Origin: Pleurodeles waltl
Lineage: Eukaryota; Chordata; Amphibia; Caudata; Salamandridae
Length of the DNA stretch: 64,000 nucleotides
Reading direction: 5' to 3'
Assembly: GCF_031143425.1 (NCBI RefSeq)
Contig: NC_090443.1
Coordinates: forward strand, 1,055,663,554-1,055,727,553
Shown here: one piece after another, positions 25,201-40,200 of the stretch
How positions within the stretch are numbered: the first letter of the stretch is position 1
Layout: each line of letters starts with the position of its first letter
Translations under genes and position numbers: made by a program
Notes under the pieces: model-generated
Seen by the model: only the letters and a program-made list of their open reading frames with translations
The model's database searches: none
Told to the model about the DNA's origin: nothing

Positions 25201-28200
25201 TTTGCCGGCATTGAGGCTGATGGGGATGCGGAGCTGGAGGTCAAGCAAGCGAAGGCCTTGTATGAGAAGAAAGGAGGGGTTGTGTCCGGTGAGAAGCCCA
25301 GCTGTAGTCTGTGTGACTGATGAGGGGTGGCAGGGGTAGTAAAAGTCTATGGGCTAGCGTGTGGGGTCTAAAAGCGACCGGTGTGGGGGTTATAGCAAGC
25401 GGTCCAGTGGTAAGGACTGAGTGTGTCATACCGAGAGACTGAATTTCATGGTGTGAAGTGGCCGAAAGTTAGTGATAAGATGATGTGTGGGGCACCGTAG
25501 TAAAGTCCCCTCTTTCTGGCATGGTTCCCCCCACTTTTTGTGTGTAGACTGTTTTCACTGGGATCCTGCTAATCGGGATCCCAGTGATTGTGCTCTCTCC
25601 CTCTTACTTTGGTGGTCTTGGTAGTTCTTACACCCCACACTTGGCTTACTGCTGTACCCCGTAAGTCCCTAGTATGTAGTACTTGGGTACCCAGGGCACT
25701 GGTACACCATGGGTCTCCCATGGGCTGCAGCATGTATTATGCCACCCAAGGGACCCATGCAGACTAGGTCAGCAGGCCTGCCGTTTGCAGCCTGTTTGAA
25801 ATGGTGCATGCACCCTTTCACTGCTAGTCACTACACCAGGTCACTATAAGTCAACCCCGTGGCAGGCCCTTTCAGCCCAAAGGTCAGGGTGCAGATCCCT
25901 GTGTGTGTGGGCACCCCTGCATGAGCGGAGGTGCCCCTACGAACTCCAATTCCCTGGACTTCGTAAGTGCGGGAAAGCTATTTTATCTATGTACTGGCCA
26001 CCGGTCACTCCCTGTGGCCCAGCTACATAATGGTAACTCCGAACCTGGGCAGGTTTGGTATCAAACATGTTGAATCCTACCCCAGTACTGATGCCAGTAT
26101 TGGTGGCATGATTACTGCACTTGGGGGTTCCTTAGAGGATCCGCCAGCTCTGCTCCTACCAGTCTTCCAGGTCTCGGGTTAGCCCGCACTGCTGTAGCAC
26201 CCCAGACATGATTCTGTGCTCCTGCTGCTTGACCATCTCGAGCAGGGGACAACAGAATAAAGCATTTCCTGTAAGAGAGGAGTGCAACCTCCTCTCCTTT
26301 GGAAATAAATGTTACTGCCCTGGGGAGGGGTAGCCTCTTTGCGTCAGCGGTCTGCTTTGAAGGGCCCATTTTGTGCCGTCCTTGCATAATCTGGTTTGCA
26401 CCAGTCCAGGAACCACTGGTCCCCGCTCTGGCGCGAAACACACAAAGGAATGGGGAGTGTCCTCTCCCCTGTCCAGCTCCATCCCTAGGGTGGTGGCAGG
26501 AGCTCCTCAGGTGGCCACTTGGTTCTGCCATCTTGGGGCCAAGATGGGCAGAGGCCTCTGGGAGCATCTGAATGGGTAGGCCAGGTAGCTGACATCAGTG
26601 ACCTCTCCTGCTAGGTGGTCACCCCAGAGAGTGACCAAACCCCCTCTTTTGGCTATTTAGGGACTCCCTTGAGGGTGGGGTCCCCTAATTCGTCATGCAC
26701 GACTCCACCGGGAACCTTCTGCAAAGACCTCTTCTGCTCCTAGCCTCCAGAACCACTGCTGGGCTGCACAGGAACCAAACAAGAGTGCACCGCCTGAGGC
26801 AACCTCTCCTTGCAACATTGTTTCTGTGGCTCCTGACAGCGCTTTACAACTTCTCCACGGCTGTGCATCCTCTTGGGACGGCAAGACTTCGATTGCACCA
26901 AGAAGCAAGAAGGAATCTCCCATGGAGTGAAGGAATCACTCCCCTGCATCCGAAGGCACCTTAGGCAATTCTGTCTGGCTGGTGGTATCTTCTGTCCTCC
27001 GGAACTGTGAAGATTCTCCAACCCAGGTGGTGGTTCTGAGGGATCCTCTGGGTCCTCTCTGCCTTCTGTCCAGCGTGGGAGACGGAGAGCCCTTGCCTCT
27101 TCCACTGGGACAGCATCCCTGCATGCAACTGTTGCACCAATCAAGACTTGTTGACTCCTGCTCTGAGGGCTCTTTAGGCTCCAAGGAGCACCGGCCCCCA
27201 GCGCTTTACCTCTGCAAGGACAGTCTCTCCTCTGCTGCTCCAGCGATGTAGGACTCCTCTTCGGGTGTGCTGACTGGGCCTCACTGCGACTTACTGTGCC
27301 TGCTGCCAGTGGGTTGCTTGTGGGAGCTCCGACTGCTTCTGCTGGCTCTCCTGCATCCTGAGGGTCAGCCCAGACTCTCCTCCGAGGGTCGACTCCCCAG
27401 GAGCTTGCAGGCCCTCCACAGCTCTGCAAAACCTCCAACAGCTCCTTTTGTATTTGCCTGTGCTTGTTGGCGGTACTCCTTACCACTGACCCAGCTGCAA
27501 TCTGGCGACCGTTGAGGGACAGCTCGTAGGCCACTCCTGGGACTCCTCTGAAGCTCCTGGACTCCGCAGCTGGACTTCATCCATCACCATCAATCCAGAT
27601 CTTCAGCTACAGAAGGGTGGGCATTGGCTCCTGCCCCACCTGGGCACTTCTGCTTGGACTGGACTCTGTCCCCTTCCTTTGCAGGTCCTCCTTGCTCGAA
27701 ATCCGCCCTTGGGTTACACTGGTCTGGTCCTGCTTCTGCATCCTCCCACCATGACGTCCCCATGTTAGCCTATGGGAGAACCGGGTAACTTTTTGCACCC
27801 AGTCGTTGGGGATCTTCTAGATGCTTACCTTTTGGGGTTTCACTCTTCCACAGCCCTCATCTACTCCATACACTCTGGTGGGGGACATCCGTTTGCTTTA
27901 CATTTTTTTTAATGTATGTTTTGGTCCCCCCTTAGGGCCCTTGATAATTAATGCTTTTCCTGAGTACTTACCTGTGTATATTTTGTGTTTTCATACCTCT
28001 AGAGGGAGGTATAGCAACAGTAGTCTAGTTTGGCGTGTCTATAACAAAGTACCTTTATTATTGCAACACTGTGTGGTCTTTTCATGTGATAAGTTACTGT
28101 GTGTCTGCTGTGGTATTGCAAGTGCCTCACACTCCTCCTAGATAAGTCCTGGCTGCTCACCACAGCTACCACTAGAGATCCCTGGCTAACCGGACACCGT

Positions 28201-31200
28201 AACGCTATCTAATAAGGGTTGCCGGGACCCAGTCTAAGGTGTAAGACCAGAGGTGTCCACAGGCACGAGGCCAGGAGCGGGCAGGGGAGGCGTGAGGCGC
28301 CCACTGGTAATGGAGAGTTCACGGAGTGGATAAGAAGACTCTGTGACAATATCTGGGTGTGAAGCAGTCGTTCTCACATAGATATTGGACCTGTTTTCTA
28401 GGCGGGGCGCTGCCAGAGAAGGAAAATGCTGTGAAAAAGAAGCCTGAGCCCTTGGAGGAAACAAAAGAGAAGGAAGAGGAGAGGGCTGCAGTCCCAGGGA
28501 ACAAAAGTCCGCTTGGACCTTCGCAGCCTCGCAGCAGCGAAGCACCAGCCTCTGATGTCAACTCCGATGACGAGAGCAGCAGTGAAGATGAAAAGTAAAT
28601 ATTATAATTTCATATTGAAAATTGTAACCAAACACTGCTTATGGTGACAATCCCTGTCCAGGGATTGGGGTTTCAGCTGAGAGGGCAGCTCAGTTGTAGA
28701 TAGAAGAGTACTGCCTGCATAGTCAGTCGCCTGACAGGGATGGGTGTTCAGTGAGAGGATAGGACGATGAGTGTCCTTGAGACCAGGACTGCTGGCACGG
28801 TGTACTGAGAGCCCAGTACTGCTCTACACTGACACCTGCTGGCTAGGGCAGCACGTAACCCTGAGGGACCAGTACTGTCGGCACAGTGTACTGCAAGAGC
28901 CCATACTGCTCTACAGTGACACCTGCTGGCTAGGGCAGAGAGTGTCCCAGAGGCCAGTACTGCTGGCACAGTGTACTACGAGAGCCCAGTACTGCTCTTC
29001 AGTGACACCTGCTGGCTAGGGCAGCACGTAACCCTGAGGGACCAGTACTGTCGGCACAGTGTACTGCGAGAGCCCATACTGCTCTACAGTGGCACCTGCT
29101 GGCTAGGGCAGAGAGTGTCCCAGAGGCCAGTACTGCTGGCACAGTGTACTACGAGAGCCCAGTACTGCTCTTCAGTGACACCTGCTGGCTAGGGCAGCAC
29201 GTAACCCTGAGGGACCAGTACTGTCGGCACAGTGTACTGCGAGAGCCCATACTGCTCTACACTGACACCTGCTGGCTAGGGCAGAGTGTGTCCCAGAGGC
29301 CAGTACTGCTGGCACAGTGTACTACGAGAGCCCAGTACTGCTCTTCAGTGACACCTGCTGGCTAGGGCAGCACGTAACCCTGAGGGACCAGTACTGTCGG
29401 CACAGTGTACTGCGAGAGCCCATACTGCTCTACAGTGGCACCTGCTGGCTAGGGCAGAGAGTGTCCCAGAGGCCAGTACTGCTGGCACAGTGTACTACGA
29501 GAGCCCAGTACTGCTCTTCAGTGACACCTGCTGGCTAGGGCAGCACGTAACCCTGAGGGACCAGTACTGTCGGCACAGTGTACTGCGAGAGCCCATACTG
29601 CTCTACACTGACACCTGCTGGCTAGGGCAGAGAGTGTCCGAGAGGCCAGTACTGCTGGCACAGTGTACTATGAGAGCCCAGTACTGCTCTTCACTGACAC
29701 CTGCTGGCTAGGGCAGCACGTAACCCTGAGGGACCAGTACTGTCGGCACAGTGTACTGCGAGAGCCCATACTGCTCTACAGTGGCACCTGCTGGCTAGGG
29801 CAGAGAGTGTCCCAGAGGCCAGTACTGCTGGCACAGTGTACTACGAGAGCCCAGTACTGCTCTTCAGTGACACCTGCTGGCTAGGGCAGCACGTAACCCT
29901 GAGGGACCAGTACTGTCGGCACAGTGTACTGCGAGAGCCCATACTGCTCTACAGTGGCACCTGCTGGCTAGGACAGCGAGTGTCCCTGAGACCAGGACTG
30001 CTGGCACGGTGTACTGAGAGCCCAGTACTGCTCTACACTGACACCTGCGGGCTAGGGCAGCACGTAACCCTGAGGGACCACTACTGTCGGCACAGTGTAC
30101 TGCGAGCCCATACTGCTCTACAGTGGCACCTGCTGGCTAGGACAGAGAGTGTCCCAGAGGCCAGTACTGCTGGCACAGTGTACTACGAGAGCCCAGTACT
30201 GCTCTTCAGTGACACCTGCTGGCTAGGGCAGCAAGTGACCCTGAGGGACCAGTACTGTCAGCACAGTGTACTGCGAGAGCCCAGTACTGCTGTACAGTGG
30301 CACCTGCTGGCTAGGACAGTGAGTGTCCCTGAGACCAGGACTGCTGGCACAGTGTACTGAGAGCCCAGTACTGCTCTACAGTGGCACCTGCTGGCTAGGG
30401 CAGCGAGTGACCCTGGGAGACCAGTACTGTCGGCACAATGTATTGCGAGAGCCCATACTGCTCTACAGTGACATCTGCTGGCTAGGACAGCGAGTGTCCC
30501 TGAGACCCGTACTGCTGGCACAGTGTACTACGAAAGCCCAGTACTGCTCTTCAGTGACACCTGCTGGCTAGGGCAGCGAGTGACCCGGAGGGACCAGTAC
30601 TGTCAGCACAGTGTACTGCGAGAGCCTAGTACTGCTCTACAGTGGCACCTGCTGGCTAGGGCAGCGAGTGACCCTGGGAGACCAGTACTGCTGGCACAGT
30701 GTACTGCGAGAGCCCATACTGCTCTACAGTGGCACCTGCTGGCTAGGACAGCGAGTGTCCCTGAGACCCGTACTGCTGGCACAGTGTACTGCGAGAGCCC
30801 AGTACTGCTCAACAGTGGCACCTGCTGGCTAGGGCAGCGAGTGACCCTGAGAGACCAGGACTGCCAGCACGGTGTACTGTGAGAGCCCATACTGCTCTAC
30901 AGTGGCACCTGCTGGCTAGGGCAGCGAGTGTCCCTGAGACCCGTACTGCTGGCACAGTGGTACTGCGAGAGCCCAGTACTGCTCTACAGTGGCACCTGCT
31001 GGCTAGGGCAGCGAGTGACCCTGGGAGACCAGTACTGTCGACACAGTGTACTGCGAGAGCCCAGTACTGCTCTACAGTGGCACCTGCTGGCTAGGACAGC
31101 GAGTGTCCCTGAGACCTGTACTGCTGGCACAGTGTACTGCGAGAGCCCAGTACTGCTCAACAGTGGCACCTGCTGGCTAGGGCAGCGAGTGACCCTGGGA

Positions 31201-34200
31201 GACCAGTACTGTCGGCACAGTGTACTGCGAGAGCCCATACTGCTCTACAGTGACATCTGCTGACTAGGGCAGCGAGTGACCCTGGGAGACCAGTACTGTC
31301 GGCACAGTGTACTGCGAGAGCCCATACTGCTCTACAGTGGCATCTGCTGGCTAGGGCAGTGAGTGTCCCTGAGACCCGTACTGCTGGCACAGTGTACTGC
31401 GAGAGCCCATACTGCTCTACAGTGACATCTGCTGGCTAGGGCAGCGAGTGACCCTGAGACCCGTACTGCTGGCACAGTGGTACTGCGAGAGCCCATACTG
31501 CTCTACAGTGGCACCTGCTGGCTAGGGCAGCGAGTGACCCTGAGAGACCAGGACTGCCAGCACGGTGTACTGTGAGAGCCCATACTGCTCTACAGTGGCA
31601 CCTGCTGGCTAAGGCAGTGAGTGACCCTGAGAGACCAGTACTGTCAGCACAGTGTACTGCGAGAGCCCATACTGCTCTACAGTGACATCTGCTGGCTAGG
31701 GCAGCGAGTGACCCTGAGAGACCAGGACTGCCAGCACGGTGTACTGTGTGAGCCTGTACTGCTCTACAGTGGCACCTGCCGGTTGTTGCAGTGTGTGCAG
31801 TTCATCCCTTGTCTTTGCAGTGAATGTAGCAGTCCGGAGCAGACAGTGCTGAGAAGAAGCACATTTGTGGTCTTACACTGACACCTGCTGGCTGGATACA
31901 GTGGGGGTCCTTGAAAGGCTTGTGCAGGAGTTGTTTATAACAGGAGAGATGGCATTGCTTTCATCTGCTTGATGACAGGCGGGTGTAGGGAGGGAGGGCC
32001 TTCCTGGAGATGTATATATTTCAAGTATTGTTTTTTTTTTTTTTTGTTAGAGAAATTCAAAATTTAAAAAAAAAGATGAAAAAGAAGCGACCCCAGGATG
32101 AAGAGGAGGAGACCGAAGGCTTTGAGGTTGTTCCTATCGAAAGATCAAGTGAGTGTTTTTCTTCCTTCTTGATTATTTTCTTTCTCAGCTGGTCCATCGG
32201 TCACTCTTGCGTTCCGTCACTCCATGGCCCACAGTGTTCCCAAGTCCTATTTCATTCCCTGGTACACGTAGTTTCCGTCATCTTCCCTTGATCGTGTTCA
32301 CATACTCGGTGTTTCTGCCTTTGGTCTTCTATTTTTCGACTGCTCTGTCTGTTATTTGTCTGCCGAGTTCTCTTCTCTCTTTTCCTTGCTGTTGCTTACC
32401 TAACCCCTGGAGGCCCTTTTGCTTGTTTTCTCTCTCCTCCCTCCCGCCCACCTCTTCAGTATTTGACACCTTGAAGACGGCCCCTACCAAGGGCTAGACT
32501 GGCTTTTTTCATCTCTAATTCTGGCTTTGCTTATTTTTTGTCTCTAACTTCTCCAGTTAAACGAGCCCGAATACTGGACCCTGAAGGCCTCGCTCTGGGG
32601 ACAGCGATAGCGACGTCCAAAAAGAAGAAGAGAGACTTGATCGATGGCTCCTTCAACAGGTACTAGCTGCTGATCAGGGGCTGTCGAGGCGTCTTCTACA
32701 GGGGTTGAGCTCTCCGCGCCAGTAGGATGAGCGATCTTTAAACGTAGTCCACCCCCCCTCCCCAAGGATCACCTGAGCTTGTCAGAGGGGCATGAGGGAC
32801 ATGCAGTCAATAAAAACAAGTGTCCTTTGCCAGAACATACTGTACTGCGAGTCACAGGCACTTATCTAAAGAAGAATATTGCAGGGGTCGGACAGCGGCG
32901 TGCTAGGTGTCCTGAGTCTCTTGTGCGGTGCTGTAGTTTTGTGTACTCGGTATGATCGTTTCTCTTACTGGTGAAGTACCGGGTCCATGGATGGGTTCTT
33001 TGCTGAGACAAGTCTTAAGCATGGGTTCTAGAAAGAGCAGGGTCCTATTACCAAGTACCTCTTTGAGGTGAACTAGGGAAGTTCTTTGCGAAGAAAGAAT
33101 TAGTGACTATATAAGGTATTCTTAACATGCAAATAAATTGATCTCCTCGGAACAGGTGCGACTCTGCAAAGGTTTTATTCTGGGAGTATTCTACATAGAA
33201 AAATGCTGTTATCTCAGATACCTAGACAGGCCTCCAGACGGTGCCATAAAAGTAACTGAATGCACAATATTAAATAATGTTACTGCTCATAAGTAAGGTT
33301 AAATGGACTGCTTGGGTCTGCGCACACCTGCAAACCCTTTATGGCCAGTAGCCTTTCTGAACTACATATAATCAAATCCATGTAAAGGGCAAGAATTACT
33401 CAGTCAATAATCCATGCACTTGTGCTTTTTTAGAAGAGAAATCCCAATAAAATTACATCCATTCTTTTATTTACCAAAACTGATATAAAGATATATTTAC
33501 TTCCTCGTACATCTATTATACATTTCAGCTTATAGAGGAAGAGATGTTATTCCCTTTAAAATTTAAAATCGTTTGGAAAAGTTACAAATTTTTCATTGAT
33601 GTAGCCCTTGCATTAATTTTACTGAGGATAATTTGTAAATGGGCCAAATCTATAAACCAATCACATTTGTTGATTGGGTAAATGAAATTTGGTTTATGAC
33701 AGACGTTGTGTAAGAAATCATATTTGACTGATAAGGAAAGTGAGGGAATGAGAAAGAATGTGGTTTGTCTAGGACATGCTGATGTTCAGCAGATTTTCCT
33801 CACCTTGTGAGTTGATCCCAAAACTCTGTGCGTAGCAGATGGCACCATCGGCAGCCATTTCTAAACTGTGTCCTGCCTCTTGACATGATGGCAAGGAGCC
33901 GTATATAGGCACCTCCCATGTGCACTGACGCCATTTCCTCTTTTTCTGTCCCCTTCAAAGTGGATCCAGTACATCCAGTACTCTGCTCTCACGTTTTTCA
34001 ACTTCTTTTCAGAAGTTTTTCTTCCCGTTTCAACAGTGTTCCGGGATATGTTACCCCTCCCCAAAACTATACACAACATCTGTCTTTGGTGCCTTGGCAT
34101 CCGGCGCGATTCCAAGTCTTGCAACAAACCCTCACTGATGAATCCAGAAGCCAGCTGGGAGTGAGAAGCAAGACTACATGCTGAGCTACATTGGTTGATG

Positions 34201-37200
34201 CAATCCTGTTCCGAAGGGATACATGGAGCCACGTACGAGAGCCACTCATGCATGCTAACACCTGCTCCATCATCTCATTCTTCAGCATAGGTGCCCGAGG
34301 AGGATCTCCCACCCATCATTCTGTCTGACTCCGAGCCGGCTTTGGCCCGATCATGACACGCCCCAGCCTATATTGAACCCATCAAACTCAGACACAATCT
34401 CACAACCGAACGGCAGCACAAATACATAGTACAAGCTTTTGGCTCAAACTCTGATCGTAGCCGGCCATACGGAGATGACAGTGGAGGGAACAGGGAGGAA
34501 CTTGCCCCTCCTTATTATACAGGCGACTGGTGCAGGAGGTTAGTGGACTGGACACCTCGCTTGACACTGGGTTGGTTTTTCTCCCTGGTCCAGGCAAAGG
34601 GAGAGAATTTCCTTAGCCACAGTAATTAAAAGGGCTGCTGACTTTGGAGGTTAAAATGAGGTTAAAATAAACGTCCTCACAGAGGTCCTGCAGCCTGGCT
34701 GAGCATTGACGGAACCTCTTTAACCTTTTAATGAAGTCCTTACTGACAAACTGTTGGCCATTTGGGCTAAGTCATCAGTCGACAACTTTCCTGTCGCCCT
34801 GCTGTAGGAGATCCAGATTTTTGGACTCTGCATCCAACTCAAGAGAACTTGGTATTACAAGGTCCATCAGTAAAGTAAAGTTCGATGGCATCTGTCGCTG
34901 TAGATACGCATGTTTTGCAATAGCTCGCCATCTGGTGTTGGGCCGGAGTGTTACAAGTTGTTTTTCTTCGAAGAAGTCTTTCGAGTCACGGGACCGAGTG
35001 ACTCCTCCTTTTGTCTCCATTGCGCATGGGCGTCGACTCCATCTTCGATTGTTTTTTTTCCGCCATCGGGTTCGGACGTGTTCCTGTCGCTCCGAGTTTC
35101 GGAACGGAAAATTAGCTAATTTCGGAAGATTTTCGTCGGTATTGTTGCGTTCGGGATCGGCGTACTTAGATTCCACACCGCATCAAAGATCGAAGAGCTC
35201 CGGTGCCCTTCGGGGTAGTTTTTCGATCCCCCGTCGGGGCCTGGTCGGCCCGACCGCGTGCTGAAGTACGCCGATGGAACGGACCCCGTTCTGTTTCTGC
35301 CACAAATGCCACAATAAATACCCCTATACAGACCAACACTTGGTCTGTAACCTGTGCCTGTCACCTGAGCACAGTGAAGACACCTGTGAGGCCTGTCGTG
35401 CGTTCCGGTCCCGAAAGACACTCCGAGACCGTCGAGCCAGAAGACTTCAGATGGCGTCCGCGCCGACAGCCCACCGAGAGTTCGAGGAGCAGGAAGAGGA
35501 AGGTACCTTCTCGATCCAAGAATCGGACTCCGAAGGATTCGACGATACACAAACCGTGAGTAAGACGTCGAAAACCACACAGAGAAAGATTTACAAGGCC
35601 CAGGGGACGCCACTGCCATCAGGCCATGGCTCCACCCATAAATTCGGTGACTGACCGTCGGCACCGAAAAAGGCCCAAACAGTGCCGAGGTCGTCCGACT
35701 CCGGTCGAGACACCGGCACGCAGCCTTCTCGGGACTGAGAAAGTGCTGGAGACAAGCCTCGACACCGAGATGCCGGTGTGGACACGGCTCGACGCCGAGA
35801 CAGCGGCACCGAAGAAGATCGACGCCGAGAGGTTTCGGCCCCGAAAAAGAAAAAAGTCACCTCGGAGCCGAAAAAACACGCAGACAGGGTTTCGATGCCG
35901 AAACAAACTGCAAGCGACCCAGCTTCAGGCTCTTATACAGAAGAGCACTCGCTAACCTCCCAAATGCAAAAGCATAGGTTTGAGGAAGAGCTACAAGCAA
36001 CTGATGTGGACCATACGCAAAAGCGTATCTTCATACAGCAGGGGACAGGAAAAATAAGCACCCTTCCCCCCATTAGAAGAAAGAGAAGGTTGGAGTTCCA
36101 AACTGAACAGACACCACAACCAAAAGTGGTGAAAAGAGTTACCCCACCACCCTCTCCTCCGCCCGTGATTAACGTCTCACCAGCACGAACTCCATCACAC
36201 TCCCCAGCTCACACCACCATAAGCCAGGGTGACCAAGATCAAGACGCATGGGACCTATACGACGCCCCAGTGTCAGATAACAGTCCGGAGGCATACCCTA
36301 CAAAGCCATCTCCACCAGAAGACAGCACCGCGTATTCTCAAGTGGTGGCTAGAGCAGCACAATTTTACAACGTAAGCCTCCACTCAGAACAGGTCGAGGA
36401 TGATTTTTTATTCAACACACTCTCCTCCACCCACAGCTCATACCAAAGCCTGCCTATGCTCCCTGGTATGCTCCGGCACGCGAAAGGAATCTTTAAGGAG
36501 CCGGTCAAAAGTAGGGCAATCACACCAAGAGTGGAAAAAAAGTATAAGGCGCCTCCTACAGACCCGGCTTTCATCACTACACAGCTGCCACCAGACTCTG
36601 TCGTTGTAGGAGCAGCTAGGAAAAGGGCCAACTCTCACACATCTGGAGATGCACCACCACCAGATAAAGAAAGCCGCAAGTTCGATGCAGCTGGTAAAAG
36701 AGTCGCAGCACAAGCTGCAAACCAGTGGCGCATCGCGAACTCCCAGGTACTACTTGCGCGCTATGACAGAGCCCACTGGGACGAGATGCAACATCTCATT
36801 GAACATCTGCCCAAGGACTTACAAAATAGGGCAAAACAAGTGGTTGAGGAGGGACAGACCATTTCCAACAACCAGATCCGCTCCTCCATGGACGCTGCAG
36901 ATACAGCTGCACGGACAATTAATACATCTGTAACTATCAGAAGGCATGCATGGCTCCGAACGTCTGGATTTAAACCAGAGATTCAACAAGCAGTTCTCAA
37001 TATGCCTTTTAATGAAAAAGAACTGTTCAGTCCAGAAGTGGACACAGCGATTGAGAAACTCAAAAAAGATACGGACACTGCCAAAGCCATGGGCGCACTC
37101 TACTCCCCGCAGAGCAGAGGGAATTACAGCACATTCCGTAAAACGCCCTTTCGAGGGGGGTTTCGGGGTCAGAGCACACAAGCCAGCACCTCACAAGCAA

Positions 37201-40200
37201 CACCGTCCAGTTACCAGGGACAGTATAGAGGAGGTTTTCGGGGACAATATAGAGGAGGGCAATTCCCTAGAAATAGAGGCAGATTTGAGAGCCCCAAAAC
37301 CCCTACTACTAAACAGTGACTCACATGTCACTCACCCCCTCCACACAACACCAGTGGGGGGAAGAATAAGTCATTATTACAAAGCATGGGAGGAAATCAC
37401 TACAGACACTTGGGTTCTAGCAATTATCCAACATGGTTATTGCATAGAATTTCTACAATTCCCTCCAAACATACCACCAAAAGCACAAAATTTGACAACA
37501 CACCATTCCAATCTCCTGGAGATAGAAGTGCAGGCACTATTGCAAAAGAATACAATCGAATTAGTGCCAAACACACAAATAAACACAGGAGTTTACTCAC
37601 TGTACTTTCTGATACCAAAGAAGGACAAAACGCTGAGACCAATCCTAGACCTCAGAGTAGTGAACACTTTCATCAAATCAGACCACTTTCACATGGTCAC
37701 ACTACAAGAAGTATTGCATTGCTAAAACTACACGACTACATGGCAACTTTAGACCTCAAGGATGCTTATTTCCATATACCAATACACCCATCGCACAGGA
37801 AATACCTAAGGTTTGTATTCAAAGGAATACATTACCAATTCAAGGTACTGCCTTTCGGATTAACAACCGCACCAAGAGTCTTTACCAAATGCCTAGCGGT
37901 AGTCGCTGCACACATAAGAAGGCAGCAAATACATGTGTTCCCATATCTAGACGACTGGCTAATCAAGGCCCATTCGTTAATACAGTGCTCAAATCACACA
38001 AATCATATCATACAAACCCTCTTCAAACTAGGGTTCACCGTCAATTTCACAAAATCCAAAATTCTTCCGCGCAAGGTACAACAATACCTGGGAGCCATAA
38101 TAGACACATCAAAAGGAGTAGCCACTCCAAGTCCACAAAGAATTCGAAATTTCAACACCATCATACAACGCATGTATCCAACACAAAGGATACACGCAAA
38201 GAGGGTACTACAACTCCTAGGCATGATGTCTTCATGCATAGCCATTGTCCCAAACGCAAGACTGCACATGAGGCCCTTACAACAGTGCCTAGCATCACAA
38301 TGGTCACAAGCACAGGGTCACCTTCTAGATCTGGTGTTAATAGACCGCCAAACTTACCTCTCGCTTCTGTGGTGGAACAACATAAATTTAAACAAAGGGC
38401 GGCCTTTCCAAGACCCAGTGCCACAATATGTAATAACAACAGATGCTTCCATGACAGGGTGGGGAGCACACCTCGATCAACACAGCATACAAGGACAATG
38501 GAACGTACATCAAACAAAACTGCATATAAATCACCTAGAACTTCTAGCAGTTTTTCAAGCACTAAAAGCTTTCCAACCAATAATAGTTCACAAATACATT
38601 CTCGTCAAAACAGACAACATGACAACAATGTATTATCTAAACAAGCAGGGGGGGACGCACTCCACGCAGTTAAGCCTGCTAGCACAAAAGATTTGGCGTT
38701 GGGCAATTCACAACCAAATTCGCCTAATAGCACAATTTATACCAGGGATCCAAAATCAACTCGCAGACAATCTCTCTCGAGATCACCAGCAGGTCCACGA
38801 ATGGGAAATTCACCCCCAAATTCTGAACACTTATTTCAAACTCTGGGGAACACCTCAGATAGACTTGTTTGCGACAAGGGAGAACGCAAAATGCCAAAAC
38901 TTCGCATCCAGATACCCACACGAACAATCCCAAGGCAATGCCCTATGGATGAACTGGTCAGGGATATTTGCTTACGCTTTTCCTCCTCTCCCTCTCCTTC
39001 CTTACCTGGTAAACAAACTCAGTCAAAACAAACTCAAACTCATATTGATAGCACCAACTTGGGCAAGGCAACCCTGGTACACAACGCTGCTAGACCTATC
39101 AGTAGTACCCTGCATCAAATTGCCCAACAGGCCAGATCTGTTGACACAGCACAACCAAAAGATCAGACACCCAGATCCAGCATCGCTGAATCTAGCAATC
39201 TGGCTCCTGAAATCCTAGAATTCGGGCACTTACAACTTACCCAAGAATGTATGGAAGTCATAAAACAAGCCAGAAGGCCATCCACCAGGCACTGCTATGC
39301 AAGTAAATGGAAGAGGTTTGTTTGCTACTGCCATATTAATCAAATACAACCATTACACACAACTCCAGAACATGTAGTGGGTTACTTGCTTCACTTACAA
39401 AAATCTAACCTGGCTTTCTCTTCCATTAAAATACACCTTGCAGGAATATCTGCATACCTGCAGACTACCTATTCAACTTCCCTATATAAGATACCAGTCA
39501 TTAAAGCATTCATGGAGGGCCTTAGGAGAATTATACCACCAAGAACACCACCTGTTCCTTCATGGAACCTAAATGTTGTCCTAACTAGACTTATGGGTCC
39601 ACCTTTTGAACCCATGCACTCCTGCGAAATACAGTTCCTAACCTGGAAGGTTGCATTTCTCATCGCCATTACTTCCCTAAGAAGAGTAAGCGAGATTCAG
39701 GCGTTTACAATACAGGAACCTTTTATACAACTACACAAGAATAAGGTCGTCCTAAGGACTAATCCTAAATTTTTGCCAAAGGTTATTTCACCGTTCCATC
39801 TAAATCAAACAGTGGAACTTCCAGTGTTCTTTCCATAGCCAGATACCGTAGCTGAAAGGGCACTACATACATTAGATGTCAAAAGAGCAATGATGTATTA
39901 CATTGACAGAACAAAAAACATCAGAAAGACTAAACAACTATTTATTGCATTTCAAAAACCTCATGCAGGAAACCCAATATCAAAACAAGGTATAGCCAGA
40001 TGGATAGTTAAATGCATCCAAATCTGCTACCTTAAAGCTAAACGACAGCTGCCCATTACACCAAGGGCACACTCAACCAGAAAGAAAGGTGCTACCATGG
40101 CCTTTCTAGGAAACATCCCAATGCAAGAAATATGTAAGGCAGCCACATGGTCTACGCCTCACACATTCACCAAGCACTACTGTGTAGACGTGTTATCCGC

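Noticed and set aside
26740..27534. 264-codon - strand ORF
   Set aside because: Lies inside the family B LTR, shows no recognisable domain, and its composition matches the surrounding LTR.
28971..30360. Series of identical 73-codon ORFs at 173-bp spacing
   Set aside because: They are the higher-order satellite read in one frame, not a gene family.
35591..35955. Alternative frames in the DIRS 5' region as ORF1
   Set aside because: The frame shared by 35274-35654 and 35778-37319 carries the recurring Ser-Ala-Pro-Lys pattern and Gag motifs; the other frames do not connect to conserved segments.
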